This document shows positions 16,104 to 24,575 of a stretch of DNA of 64,000 nucleotides, piece after piece. Position 1 is the stretch's first letter, and every line of letters starts with the position of its first letter. The translations under genes and the position numbers were made by a program. Source of the DNA: a virus. The stretch spans positions 62,001-126,000 of IMG/VR virus record IMGVR_UViG_3300027888_000004, one strand, 5' to 3'. Under the pieces are notes generated by a model, which worked only from the letters and a program-made list of their open reading frames with translations, searched no databases and had not been told where the DNA came from.

Positions 16104-16556
16104 TTAGTTAGTTGACGTTGATACAACTGAACTGGTGGATGTTTGTGTACTAGTTCCCGTTTGAACTCCGATATATCCGTTAGCTGCAAGACCAACTTGA
16201 TTCTGCACATTGGTCTGATAAGCGTTAGCACCACCGGATGTAAACACACGAGTCTTATCTGTACAGTTGAGATCAGTTGTTGATTGGATTACCTGAATGA
16301 CTTCCTGATCGGAAATCTGACTCATTTCTGCATCAGCGGGCATGGCCCAATACTTAGCATCATAATCCAAACCGACATCTTCAGCTGTTACCGTAAGACC
16401 CTGAGCACGATTTTCAAGACGTGTGCTCTGATCGTACTCTTGATATATGACCTGCTTAGCATCCGTATTGGCATTGGTGGCACCATCGTCCGCATAGACG
16501 GAACTAGTGAGTACGAAGACCAACACGAGAACTAGAAAGACTATTGTCTTCCTCAT
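16104..16556 (-). CDS. Exported Asn/Gln/Thr-rich protein
   Basis: This 150-aa protein has a signal peptide (RKTIVFLVLVLVFVLTSSVYAD). The mature chain has Asn/Gln-rich patches and ends in a Ser/Thr tail (TGTSTQTSTSSVVSTSTN). NVQNQVGLAANGYIGVQ in the C-terminal half is suggestive of amyloid-like or pilus-like strand repeats, but no family is recognised. A GAAAGGAGT ribosome site is present. Confidence 0.72.
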   Translation of the reverse strand: MRKTIVFLVLVLVFVLTSSVYADDGATNANTDAKQVIYQEYDQSTRLENRAQGLTVTAEDVGLDYDAKYWAMPADAEMSQISDQEVIQVIQSTTDLNCTDKTRVFTSGGANAYQTNVQNQVGLAANGYIGVQTGTSTQTSTSSVVSTSTN

Positions 16557-16588
16557 GTGGTCACTCCTTTCTCAGTGATCGGAGGTTC

Positions 16589-17575
16589 TTATCGAGGGAC
16601 GTTACATTCTAACACACCAGCTGCAGTGAAACTGCTAACTGACCCTGCTTGGTAACCGCCTTGAACCTGGCCAGCCACAACACCGTCTCCAGCCCAACTA
16701 AGGGTGGTACCACGGTGAGTTTCGAAAGAGCAGTTTTCAGCATAGGATCCGCTCATGGCCAAGGTTTCTGACTTAGTCTTGGTCTCATCCTTGGTCTCGG
16801 TCACACTCTTGTCCCAGCTCTCTGACTTATCTTTGGTCTCAGTTACACTTTTATCCCAAGATTCAGATGAGCTACCGGAACCTGAGAGATCGCCGGAGAA
16901 GGTGTGAGTATCTGTCTCGGTGACTGACTCTGACTTATTATAGTCACAGTCAGGGCAGTCAGAGTCTTCCTGAGTGTCGTTGTCAGTGAATGTCCCAGTT
17001 GAGGTTTCTGTCACAGTTTCCTCATCCGTACACTCTGCATTCGCAGCGATTTCAAATGAACCCTCACTGGAGGAGTCCTCATCGACTACTTTGGTCTCAG
17101 TCTTTGACTCGACGTAATCTTCATCGACAACCTTGGTCTTTTCCTTGGACTCGGTCTTCGTTTCATCATACTGCTTGTCGAACGACCAAGTACCATCTTT
17201 GGAACTTTCCATGGTGAAGTATTTGTCAATGTTGATTGAACCCTCACCCAAAGTGGCAAGTTGACCTTGACCATCAAACTGCATGGCCTCACCCTGAGCG
17301 CTCTGCATGGTGAAACCACCCACAACAGCATCTTCACAGTCTTCACAGTCGATGGTTGCGGAGGTATCAGCCTCAAGCAGCATCTCTTTCTTGGATGATT
17401 GGAGCATTTCTCCACCGATAGTATCTCCACCCTCATTCTGAATGGCCTGGGCACCCTGGAATTGCTCATCAGTCATGCCCTGGTAGAGTTCGGCCGAACC
17501 ACTGATATCTGCCAGCGCCGGGCCGGCAAAAATCAGCAGAACGATGGAAAGTAATACAATAACTTTCGTCTTCAT
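16589..17575 (-). CDS. Exported repeat-rich Ser/Thr/Glu protein
   Basis: This 328-aa protein has a signal peptide (MKTKVIVLLSIVLLIFAGPALA). The central region is built from repeated Thr-Glu-Thr-Lys-type units, including two adjacent copies of SESWDKSVTETKD (about residues 235-262) and copies of TKVVDED. Cysteine pairs CEDCED and CPDCDY may form disulfides. The C-terminus is Gly/Ala/Ser-rich with a final Cys. This looks like an extended extracellular fibre or stalk protein. Codons are biased toward C/G, like the capsid gene, suggesting high expression. Confidence 0.75.
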   Translation of the reverse strand: MKTKVIVLLSIVLLIFAGPALADISGSAELYQGMTDEQFQGAQAIQNEGGDTIGGEMLQSSKKEMLLEADTSATIDCEDCEDAVVGGFTMQSAQGEAMQFDGQGQLATLGEGSINIDKYFTMESSKDGTWSFDKQYDETKTESKEKTKVVDEDYVESKTETKVVDEDSSSEGSFEIAANAECTDEETVTETSTGTFTDNDTQEDSDCPDCDYNKSESVTETDTHTFSGDLSGSGSSSESWDKSVTETKDKSESWDKSVTETKDETKTKSETLAMSGSYAENCSFETHRGTTLSWAGDGVVAGQVQGGYQAGSVSSFTAAGVLECNVPR

Positions 17576-17688
17576 GTCTTTGTTCCTCCTTTCAAAGGGG
17601 AATTTAATTAGTTTGAAAAGTAAATACCTCTACCTCTAAAACCTACTTATGACCACCCCCTTCCATGTTTAGATTTGATCGCTGTTGA

Positions 17689-18231
17689 TCATTGAGAGAA
17701 GGATTGTTCCTTCTTGGGTTGTCTTACTTTATAATATGCATCACCAATAGCAACTAAAGGAAGCCCTTGGTTATCATAAAGGATGGCTCTCAATTTTACA
17801 GTAGAACCAGGATCAACAGGACCATAGATGGTGACATAATTATTAAGTTTGCTAGTGGGTCCACTAACATACTCAACCTTCCTGGTGCGCCCCTTAAAGG
17901 GTTTAGACACGTCTAGCCACGATTGAACTTTATACTCAATGTTTTTCGGATTTTTGATCCAGGCATTGAGTGTTACGCCCTTGACATTCTCAGGAAGATA
18001 CATTTTTTCGTTGACCTTGAAATAGATTGGATATGGTTCTAACTCCTCTCCTCCAAGATCTTTCATTATCCACCCTGCAGCATAATACTGAACCCTTATA
18101 TCTACCTCTGGATCCGGGACCCTTAGATATTCTTGCTCATTACTCATAGGGTATCCGTCGACCAAAACAGTCATATTTGGCGCACAGGAGACAGCAACAA
18201 AAATAAGTAACACATACATCTTACGCCACAT
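17689..18231 (-). CDS. Putative outer-membrane lipoprotein
   Basis: This 180-aa protein has a lipoprotein signal: RK, a hydrophobic core and a lipobox-like VSC at about residue 16. The mature part is beta-rich, with a cluster of Tyr and Trp and several Pro. It could anchor the exported proteins to the outer membrane, as lipoproteins do in pilus and curli systems. That role is inferred from operon context only. The 113-nt gap on its 3' side, before the next gene of the operon at 17575, holds only that gene's ribosome site. Confidence 0.72.
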   Translation of the reverse strand: MWRKMYVLLIFVAVSCAPNMTVLVDGYPMSNEQEYLRVPDPEVDIRVQYYAAGWIMKDLGGEELEPYPIYFKVNEKMYLPENVKGVTLNAWIKNPKNIEYKVQSWLDVSKPFKGRTRKVEYVSGPTSKLNNYVTIYGPVDPGSTVKLRAILYDNQGLPLVAIGDAYYKVRQPKKEQSFSQ

Positions 18232-18255
18232 AGGCGTCCTCCTTCCATTTTTTTG

Positions 18256-18885
18256 CTATCTCGGTTGTACTTCGTTTCTTGGACTACCCGTTGATGGTGA
18301 GGATGCATAAGAACCGTTGCTGCCCTGGTTTGGTTGAGATGAACTATTTACAGATTGACCATTAGATGGTCCACTACCCGGGTAACCTTTTGGGCAACCT
18401 GGACATACTACTTGTACTTGTGGGCAACAGGTAGTATGGCGTTCAAGCCAAATTTTGGTTATTCCTCCAACCTCTTGATGATCGGTTTTGGGATATTGAA
18501 GAGAAAACAGTTCATCCCTTGATTCTTCAACCTCGTCGTCATCTTCGGATTTTGGTTGATCTATGCATCTCGCTCGCATTGCTTGATCATATTGAGAGAG
18601 TGCAACCCCAGCCTTTTCTTTCTTGTCAATCGCTGCGAAGACTTGATCGCAGGTTGGAGTATTGTCAACGACAATCTTAGTGTCGATATCCGGGTCTTTG
18701 GTGTCATATTTGCCTGGTGGCAAACTTATGTTCTCGCCCGGATTGTCCATGGTAGGACTGTCTGCTTTCAATGGCAACTCAATCAACTCTATACCTGGGT
18801 CATGTACATTGTCTTCGGCTAAGGTAAAAGTTGATATTAATGCAATTGAAAGAATGATAAAAAATACTAGTAAGATTCTCCTCAT
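18256..18885 (-). CDS. Exported Pro/Asp-rich protein, first gene of the secretion operon
   Basis: This 209-aa protein has a signal peptide (MRRILLVFFIILSIALISTFTLA), an Asp/Pro-rich middle, a Cys motif TTCCPQVQVVCPGCP near residue 155, and a Gly/Ser/Asn/Gln low-complexity tail. It starts behind AAAGGAGG. The Cys cluster could bind metal or form disulfides outside the cell. It is the promoter-proximal gene of a six-gene exported cluster. Confidence 0.72.
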   Translation of the reverse strand: MRRILLVFFIILSIALISTFTLAEDNVHDPGIELIELPLKADSPTMDNPGENISLPPGKYDTKDPDIDTKIVVDNTPTCDQVFAAIDKKEKAGVALSQYDQAMRARCIDQPKSEDDDEVEESRDELFSLQYPKTDHQEVGGITKIWLERHTTCCPQVQVVCPGCPKGYPGSGPSNGQSVNSSSQPNQGSNGSYASSPSTGSPRNEVQPR

Positions 18886-18924
18886 ACACTACCTCCTTTC
18901 ATTTGTGGAAAAACTATATAAAAA

Positions 18925-18997
18925 ATTGGGTGGGGTAACTCCAATGGCGCGGTGCCGGAATTAATGGTTATGAATCGGGGAGCCCCCACCAATTTTT
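18925..18997. terminator. Large two-way terminator with a structured loop
   Basis: AATTGGGTGGGG (from 18925) pairs with CCCCCACCAATT, enclosing about 48 nt that contain further GC-rich inverted segments (GCGCGGTGCCG). T-runs follow on both strands. The loop is unusually long for a terminator and could have a second function. It separates the 19001 gene from the exported operon. Confidence 0.7.
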
Positions 18998-19000
18998 TCG

Positions 19001-19192
19001 CTACTTACAAGCGTCTTTTACAGCCTGGTTGATGATGTCTGTTGGTGTCATAAAAGACATCGTTGTGATAGGTTTCTCGATACCTGGGCTGTAGAACTCA
19101 ATACATTCCCTTTCAAAATTTACTTTGATTAAATCATTTGATTTAATCATCTCAATGATCTCAGGATCAAGATCTTGAATGTATGGTGACAT
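19001..19192 (-). CDS. Small hypothetical protein
   Basis: This 63-aa protein starts behind AAAGAGAGG. It has an acidic N-terminus (LDPEIIEMI) and a C-terminus ending VKDACK. It is a single-gene unit flanked by a structured terminator. No family recognised. Confidence 0.65.
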   Translation of the reverse strand: MSPYIQDLDPEIIEMIKSNDLIKVNFERECIEFYSPGIEKPITTMSFMTPTDIINQAVKDACK

Positions 19193-19291
19193 CGTATAAC
19201 CTCTCTTTTTACGGTTTTTAAAGAAAACATCAACCCTGGTCTAATTATTAGTAATTAATATATATAAGGATTAATTTAATAATAAAAAGAG

Positions 19292-19333
19292 AAGGTAGGC
19301 GAAGAGAGTAAAAACTAGTCCCTCTTCGCCTTT
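19292..19333. terminator. Stem-loop, probable terminator
   Basis: AGGCGAAGAG (19297-19306) pairs perfectly with CTCTTCGCCT (19322-19331). Flanking A/T runs are short, so termination may be weak. It lies between the TATATATA-containing region at 19250 and the GC-rich RNA element at 19339. Confidence 0.65.
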
Positions 19334-19338
19334 AGTTT

Positions 19339-19460
19339 GTGTGGAACTCTGGAGGCCACGACTCCCCCGCCGAATGCCCATTATGGCGGGCGCACCACTT
19401 CCCAGCGGCAGGTTCCTCCCACCGATTATGTGCATCCTACTGCACCACCTCCAGAGACAC
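19339..19460. ncRNA. GC-rich structured RNA candidate
   Basis: The 420 nt between 19193 and 19612 hold no credible gene, but 19339-19460 is a GC island in AT-rich DNA. It is closed by CTCTGGAGG/CCTCCAGAG (19347-19355 with 19448-19456) plus GTGT/ACAC. Inner hairpins include CCCGCC/GGCGGG and GTGCA/TGCAC with a 6-nt loop. This is a multibranched fold. The orientation is undecided. It lies upstream of the tail-fibre operon. Confidence 0.6.
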
Positions 19461-19558
19461 TAAAAAAACGAAACAAACCCACTACTCTAGAAATTAATAT
19501 ATATAGAACATATACTAAATACAAAAAATTAGATTATGCTGACAATAGATATTAATTA

Positions 19559-19573
19559 GAACAAATTTTAAAA
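19559..19573 (+). promoter_or_regulatory. Candidate phage promoter, GAACA motif
   Basis: GAACAAATTTTAAAA lies 39 nt before ATG 19613, the first gene of the long tail operon. It matches the GAACA plus A/T pattern seen at 12926, 33936, 42178 and 53904. Confidence 0.4.
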
Positions 19574-19612
19574 CCACAATAGACTTTATCCTAAGAGGGG
19601 AGATTAGGTAAG

Positions 19613-20860
19613 ATGGGTAATCCGACTCCAAGTCAAGAGAGAATAGTTGACCCTTATGCATCTTATCATAGCAATGTTGTAAACAGACTAACCCGGATGA
19701 TAACTACCGGACTCAATTGTTTATTTGGTACACATTCAATTGAAGTCACACAATTATCAACCACGGAAGTCGAATGCTCAGAGGGTCAATGTTTTAAGGA
19801 TGACGTACTGATTCAAACGACTGCTACCCTAACAGTTGATTTTGAAGATGAGGATTTTTATGTTGATCCATCTGGAGGGTGGTGGAACGAAATAGGATAT
19901 TACTATGTTGTCCTTGATTATGTTTATACAAAATCTAGACCCGCCCCAGAAGCTACCATCAAAATTATCCTACCAAGTCAAACTGCAACATTATTTAATT
20001 CTGATAGATATTTATTTCTAAAAGCAGTTGAAGTATCATGGAGCGGATCCGCATTTGAAATTGATGATGTGTGGGATTTTGACCCAGCAACTCCAACAAA
20101 TAGACGAGTCTATGCTCCTCTCTTTGCAGGTGTTCAAGATACAGTTCCGGCATTTGATCAGGATGAACATGAGGCTAGAATTATCTACGTAAGGTCGACT
20201 GACAGATTATATTGGGGCACGTCTGCTCGTTGGGAAACATTTAATGCAATTAGAGATAATATTGATACAATTGGAATGACTGTTGGTCAATTAGGTTATG
20301 TTGATGCAGGTGGTGCTATGCAACCTGCTATTGCCGATTCTATTGACCATCAAGCAGACGCAGTTATTATTCAAGTTGGTTATGAGGCCGATGGCAGCGG
20401 TAAAGTTAGAATGGCCGGTCGTGCTGATGACGTACCAGTTGAAACTGGAGTTACAGTTGCTATTGGTGATACTCTTTATTTATCTACAACCGAAGCAGGT
20501 ACAGTCACAAATGTTGTACCGCCTGCTTTTCGCCAGACAGTTGGAACAGCAATAAGTGCAGCAACAGGTCCAAGTACAATTAGTATATGGTTTTTCCCTG
20601 GTAATATGTATTTCGTTGCTGGTGCAAGTATTGTTAGAGATAACATTACTGCACCAGGTGATTGGACCCTAAGCGCTGGGAATTATTATTATGATGTTGA
20701 TATTTCTTCCCTTGGAGGTCTACAGGTAACTAGTGCATTTTTTGATGGGGTTGACAAAATCTATCCCATGCATGAAGAACTCATCACTGTCCCGCCTTAT
20801 AAACTCAGAGTATGGATGCCAGTGAATACCGTATCTCTCGACGCTATCATAATAGGTTAA
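19613..20860 (+). CDS. Tail or baseplate structural protein
   Basis: This 415-aa, beta-rich, low-Cys protein starts behind GGGGAGATTAGG. N-terminal residues 1-60 (IVDPYASYHSNVVNRLTRMI) look like an attachment domain. A repeat-like middle follows, then a VGQLGYVDAGGAM...AGRADDVPVETGVTVAIGDTLYLS segment typical of phage structural beta-sandwiches. It opens the fibre operon and is followed 13 nt later by a collar-domain fibre, so a baseplate or fibre-base role is likely. Confidence 0.7.
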   Translation: MGNPTPSQERIVDPYASYHSNVVNRLTRMITTGLNCLFGTHSIEVTQLSTTEVECSEGQCFKDDVLIQTTATLTVDFEDEDFYVDPSGGWWNEIGYYYVVLDYVYTKSRPAPEATIKIILPSQTATLFNSDRYLFLKAVEVSWSGSAFEIDDVWDFDPATPTNRRVYAPLFAGVQDTVPAFDQDEHEARIIYVRSTDRLYWGTSARWETFNAIRDNIDTIGMTVGQLGYVDAGGAMQPAIADSIDHQADAVIIQVGYEADGSGKVRMAGRADDVPVETGVTVAIGDTLYLSTTEAGTVTNVVPPAFRQTVGTAISAATGPSTISIWFFPGNMYFVAGASIVRDNITAPGDWTLSAGNYYYDVDISSLGGLQVTSAFFDGVDKIYPMHEELITVPPYKLRVWMPVNTVSLDAIIIG

Positions 20861-20873
20861 CGGAGGATTCTAA

Positions 20874-22076
20874 ATGAGTAAAAATTATGGAACCCAGATG
20901 GAAGGTCCGTTTATTGGACAACGAGTACCAACTCTTCCAGTATGGACTCCAGCAGATGAAGGAAGAGAAATCTATACAGAAGATACTAGATTAAGATACT
21001 ACGGTACTGATACAGGTTGGAGAGAGTACGGTGCAGGTGGAGGCGGCGGTTCTGAGTTTGATATGTACGCCGATATGCTTGGTCGGTCGATATATCTTAA
21101 TTGTGGTTGGGATGGGTTTCTTGATGAATCATTTGTTGACCTTTTAAACTCTACAATGACATATGATGCCACAGACAATAAGTATACTTTTACTCCTGGT
21201 CAAGTATTACAGAGTTTAAATTTCTATGATCCTTTACTAGGAATAACAATAACAGAATGTATGGTTTATATTGATTATGACGACACAGTATCTCCTACAA
21301 TAGAAGTTACAGCAGATGGTGGAGCAAATTGGGAAACTACTGCTAATGGAGGAGTTCATATATTTTCAAACACTGGAACAGATCTAAGAATGCGAATTAC
21401 TGGGGGCGGAAATGGAGAGGTTAGGAGTTGGGGTGTATTCTATAATCCAGACCCAACAGCAAACCAATTACTTAATGTAGTCCCCTCTGGTACAGTTACG
21501 ATGTTTGCTGGAATCGCCGCTCCTCCTGGTTGGTTATTATGTGATGGCAGTCCATATCTTGTAGCAGATTATCCGGAGCTACACTCAGCCATAGGTTATA
21601 TTTGGGGTGGGGCGGGAGCAACCTTTAATGTACCCGATCTTCGCCAAAGAGGTCCATATGGTCCTGGTGGTGGTCGAGCTGTAGGTGATACAGGCGGCAG
21701 CGAAACAAAAGATGTATCACATACTCATTCCTTCGATGATGGTGGTCATACACACACAATTGCGAGTGACGGCGATCATACACATGACGTTACTGTTTAC
21801 GCAAGTGATAAAACTGGAGTTATTGTTCCTCATAAACCTGAGCCTCTAACAGTATTTCAGGATAGTATTAGCGTTGATCAAGATTGGGCTGGTTTGTCAA
21901 AACCTGGTGTTTTTTCTGGAGTAGGAAAGATTGAAACAAGCGACGTAGACGGTGATCATGATCACGGCGGATCAACAGGATCAGCAAATGCTTCTGGAAC
22001 AACCGATTCAGGTGGATCTGCAAGTCAAGATGTCTTAAACCCGATTGCAGTTGTTAATTTTATTATTAAGTTCTAA
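20874..22076 (+). CDS. Tail fibre with phage tail-collar domain
   Basis: In this 400-aa protein, residues 203-265 match the tail-collar domain: GTVTMFAGIAAPPGWLLCDG, YPELHSAIGYIWGG and FNVPDLRQRGPYGPG. Downstream are HTHSF, HTHTI, HTHDV and HDHGG motifs, the GxHxH metal-binding repeats seen along T4 long-tail-fibre tips, where iron ions are held between strands. The C-terminus ends VLNPIAVVNFIIKF. It is probably the receptor-contacting part of a fibre. A stretch of about 60 residues is shared with the gene at 22095. Confidence 0.85.
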   Translation: MSKNYGTQMEGPFIGQRVPTLPVWTPADEGREIYTEDTRLRYYGTDTGWREYGAGGGGGSEFDMYADMLGRSIYLNCGWDGFLDESFVDLLNSTMTYDATDNKYTFTPGQVLQSLNFYDPLLGITITECMVYIDYDDTVSPTIEVTADGGANWETTANGGVHIFSNTGTDLRMRITGGGNGEVRSWGVFYNPDPTANQLLNVVPSGTVTMFAGIAAPPGWLLCDGSPYLVADYPELHSAIGYIWGGAGATFNVPDLRQRGPYGPGGGRAVGDTGGSETKDVSHTHSFDDGGHTHTIASDGDHTHDVTVYASDKTGVIVPHKPEPLTVFQDSISVDQDWAGLSKPGVFSGVGKIETSDVDGDHDHGGSTGSANASGTTDSGGSASQDVLNPIAVVNFIIKF

Positions 22077-22094
22077 TATGAGGGAGTATACCAA

Positions 22095-22916
22095 ATGTCA
22101 ATTGTCAAAGAAACGTCTAGTGGAGAGCACTATTTAGAGAAAATTACGACGGAAGGAGATGCACCTTATATCTCTGGTCTTCAATTGTATCAGAGAAATG
22201 TAGGTTCTGATGGAGCATCTGGTAATACTGTCTTTACTCTCACTAAACCTTATTCTCCAGGATCAAATACTCTTTTTGTCTATTTAAATGGTCAGAAATG
22301 TACTTTGGAAGCAGCTCCAAGTCTTCCAAATGAGTATGAAGAAACTGATCCAGTTACAGTTACATTTGGTGCTTCCCTTCTTGCAAGTGACATTATTGAG
22401 TTTATTGTAGTTGGTGCTTATGTACTTGACGAAACTGAGGCAGAAAATATTCTTGGTATTGTAACAGGAACTAAAATGTATTTTTATCAGGCTGCTGCTC
22501 CAACTGGTTGGACAATTGACGCTACCCTTGGAGATGCAGTATTGGCAGTTCATGGTTCTTCAAGTTATGCTGGTTCAGGTAGTGGTGGAGTGCAAGCAGG
22601 CACATGGACCCAACCGAATCATAACCATTCAATCACTGGTGAATCTGACCATACTCACGATGTTACAATCTATGCAAGTGATAAAACTGGAACTATTGTC
22701 ACTCATAAAGCAGAATCAGTAACAGCTATTATAACTGACGCGGTTGATGTTGCTTGGATCTCTACCTCAGGTCCAGCTAGTTATACTGGAGCAGGTAAAA
22801 TTGAAACGAGTGAGGCGGAAGGTGCACATGATCATGGTGGAGTAACAGGAAATGCAGCAACAACAAGTACCTGGCGCCCATTTGCTAATGTAGGTATTAT
22901 AGCAACCAGAAATTAG
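22095..22916 (+). CDS. Tail fibre tip protein with HxH motifs
   Basis: This 273-aa protein has an N-terminal beta-domain (GNTVFTLTKPYSPGSNTLFVYLNGQ). From residue 130 it carries a collar-like segment (KMYFYQAAAPTGWTIDATLGDAVLAV) and HNHSI, HTHDV and HDHGG motifs. From YQAAAPTGWTIDATLGDAVLA onward it is almost identical to the protein at 23608, indicating recent duplication. The block around HTHDVTIYASDKTGTIV is shared with the 20874 fibre. The ending RPFANVGIIATRN is a typical fibre C-terminus. Confidence 0.82.
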   Translation: MSIVKETSSGEHYLEKITTEGDAPYISGLQLYQRNVGSDGASGNTVFTLTKPYSPGSNTLFVYLNGQKCTLEAAPSLPNEYEETDPVTVTFGASLLASDIIEFIVVGAYVLDETEAENILGIVTGTKMYFYQAAAPTGWTIDATLGDAVLAVHGSSSYAGSGSGGVQAGTWTQPNHNHSITGESDHTHDVTIYASDKTGTIVTHKAESVTAIITDAVDVAWISTSGPASYTGAGKIETSEAEGAHDHGGVTGNAATTSTWRPFANVGIIATRN

Positions 22917-22926
22917 GAGAATCTAG

Positions 22927-23259
22927 ATGACTGTTTATTATAAGGTTTTTGATGAAGAAGGAAACTTTTCCCACTTCTCAAAATTTCCTACAAAAAAAGG
23001 GGATGAACCATATGCTTCTGATCACCCTGAAGTTATAACTGAGAGAAAGAGATCTATCAAAGATACTCTAAATCCTGATGAGAATTTATTTACTCACAGG
23101 GAGAAGAGGGGACCTGAATATCCTAATCATAAAGATCAATTAGATTATATTATGAAAGGGTTTAAATATCTGTATGACCAAGGGATTGATGTCGGGCCAG
23201 ATATTAAAGAGTGGCTCAATAAGTGTTTGGCAGTAAAGGAGAAATATCCAAAGGAGTAA
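22927..23259 (+). CDS. Hypothetical tail-operon protein
   Basis: This 110-aa protein starts 10 nt after the fibre gene. The N-terminus VYYKVFDEEGNFSHFSKFP resembles a small beta-domain; the C-terminal half is helical and charged. It lies between two fibre-tip genes. It may be a chaperone or linker for fibre assembly, but no family is recognised. Confidence 0.65.
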   Translation: MTVYYKVFDEEGNFSHFSKFPTKKGDEPYASDHPEVITERKRSIKDTLNPDENLFTHREKRGPEYPNHKDQLDYIMKGFKYLYDQGIDVGPDIKEWLNKCLAVKEKYPKE

Positions 23260-23263
23260 AAGG

Positions 23264-23608
23264 ATGTACTGCGATGGAGTCTGTGAAAAGGATGGGAAGA
23301 AATGTGGTCATTATATAACCCTTACTATGCATGATACTCAGACCACGAAGACAAGTGTTATTGATCTATGTAGATTTCAAGCTATACTTGATTCTCTTCT
23401 TAGGATGGAAAAAAATCACTTAGGTATTCAGCAAGCGGTTGAGAGTCAAAGAAATGAAGAAGTCAAAACCGGTGACAAACTTGCACAAGCAATGGATACT
23501 GGATTTAGACGAGTTGCAAAAGCAACAAAAGATTCTATAGTTTCGTTAAAACCAGAGAAGAAAAAAGTTAGCCAAAAATTACTAAGTTTTTTAAAGGGAG
23601 ATAGTTAA
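23264..23608 (+). CDS. Hypothetical Cys-containing protein
   Basis: This 114-aa protein has three Cys in the first 14 residues (CDGVCEKDGKKC), which could bind a metal. A helical, Lys-rich C-terminal half follows (KKVSQKLLSFLKGDS). It overlaps the next fibre-tip gene by one base. Function unknown. Confidence 0.65.
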   Translation: MYCDGVCEKDGKKCGHYITLTMHDTQTTKTSVIDLCRFQAILDSLLRMEKNHLGIQQAVESQRNEEVKTGDKLAQAMDTGFRRVAKATKDSIVSLKPEKKKVSQKLLSFLKGDS

Positions 23609-24030
23609 TGGCTGATCTAAGTTCATCAAATTTTCCACCCGAAGTAGTTCAATTTGCATCTGGTGTAAAGCAATACTTTTATCAGGCTGCTGCTCCAACT
23701 GGTTGGACAATTGACGCTACTCTTGGAGATGCTGTACTAGCTGTCCATGGTTCGTCAAGTTATGACGGTTCGGGTAGTGGTGGGGAACAGAGAGGAACAT
23801 GGACCCAACCAAATCATACTCACCCTTTCAATGCCGGAACTCACGTTCATACAGGTGTGACCTCGTCAGAACTTGGCCTTGGTCCGAATTTAAAGAGTAG
23901 TGGTGATGATAGTCACTATCACACATTTACTACTGACCCCACGGGCGTTTCTGGTACGACTTCTGGTGGAGCAACTGCAAGTTCTTGGCGTCCATTCGCC
24001 AATGTAGGTATTATAGCAACAAAGGACTAA
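23608..24030 (+). CDS. Short tail fibre tip, duplicate of the 22095 C-terminal domain
   Basis: In this 140-aa protein, residues 29-70 repeat the YQAAAPTGWTIDATLGDAVLAV block of the 22095 protein almost exactly. HTHPF, HVHTG and HYHTF metal-binding motifs follow, then RPFANVGIIATKD. The DNA identity between the copies (around 22485-22620 and 23677-23815) points to a recent duplication. The HxH region has diverged, as expected for a receptor-binding tip. Confidence 0.82.
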   Translation: MADLSSSNFPPEVVQFASGVKQYFYQAAAPTGWTIDATLGDAVLAVHGSSSYDGSGSGGEQRGTWTQPNHTHPFNAGTHVHTGVTSSELGLGPNLKSSGDDSHYHTFTTDPTGVSGTTSGGATASSWRPFANVGIIATKD

Positions 24031-24032
24031 TT

Positions 24033-24290
24033 ATGCCCATACCAGATATAAGGATCGCTATTAAAATATTAAAGGATTTTCAGATTGGCGTAAGTGATCC
24101 TAAAGTTTTAGAAAATGCAGCATCAATTATTTATGCAAATGATATTAAACCTATGTATGTAGTAAATGCAATTAGAAATCTGATTGACCCACCAGAAGAG
24201 GGTGGTTATGCTTATGCACAAGAATATATTGATCAGCAAATTGAAGATATAGTAAGAAGTTTACACAGACGAAAAACAGGAGTCTATTGA
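24033..24290 (+). CDS. Small helical protein, tandem paralogue 1
   Basis: This 85-aa protein starts at ATG 24033, just after the preceding stop. It begins MPIPDIRIAIKILKDF, has ASIIYANDIKPMYVVNAIRNL and ends with QEYIDQQIEDI. The next gene has the same layout (PVPNLEDAINILKTF, ASIVMANDIRPVDIIRAIRIL, QEYIDQAIQDL), so these are tandem duplicates. Possibly fibre-assembly helpers; unknown. Confidence 0.72.
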   Translation: MPIPDIRIAIKILKDFQIGVSDPKVLENAASIIYANDIKPMYVVNAIRNLIDPPEEGGYAYAQEYIDQQIEDIVRSLHRRKTGVY

Positions 24291-24544
24291 TGCCAGTTCC
24301 CAACCTTGAAGATGCTATTAATATCTTAAAAACTTTTAATGTTGAGACATCACCAATTACTTTGCTGCAACAAGCAGCATCTATTGTCATGGCCAACGAT
24401 ATTAGACCTGTTGATATTATAAGGGCAATTCGGATCCTTAATGTCTCTGAAGATGAAGATGATGAAGATGATGCACAAGAATATATTGATCAAGCAATTC
24501 AGGATTTAGAAAGAATAAGGGATGAGAGGCAAGGGTCTAGTTGA
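24290..24544 (+). CDS. Small helical protein, tandem paralogue 2
   Basis: This 84-aa protein starts at ATG 24290, overlapping the previous stop by one base; a TTG at 24287 is an alternative. It is a diverged copy of the previous gene, with an acidic insert EDEDDEDDA before the shared QEYIDQAIQDL. The tandem pair sits between fibre-tip genes and the module-sharing fibre cluster. Confidence 0.72.
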   Translation: MPVPNLEDAINILKTFNVETSPITLLQQAASIVMANDIRPVDIIRAIRILNVSEDEDDEDDAQEYIDQAIQDLERIRDERQGSS

Positions 24545-24575
24545 TATAAATAAAACTTATTTTCGGGAGAGGTTA

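Noticed and set aside
14797-17469. Opposite-frame and out-of-frame ORFs over the exported operon
   Set aside because: They are shadows of C/G-rich repetitive coding sequence and lack ribosome sites and coherent domains.
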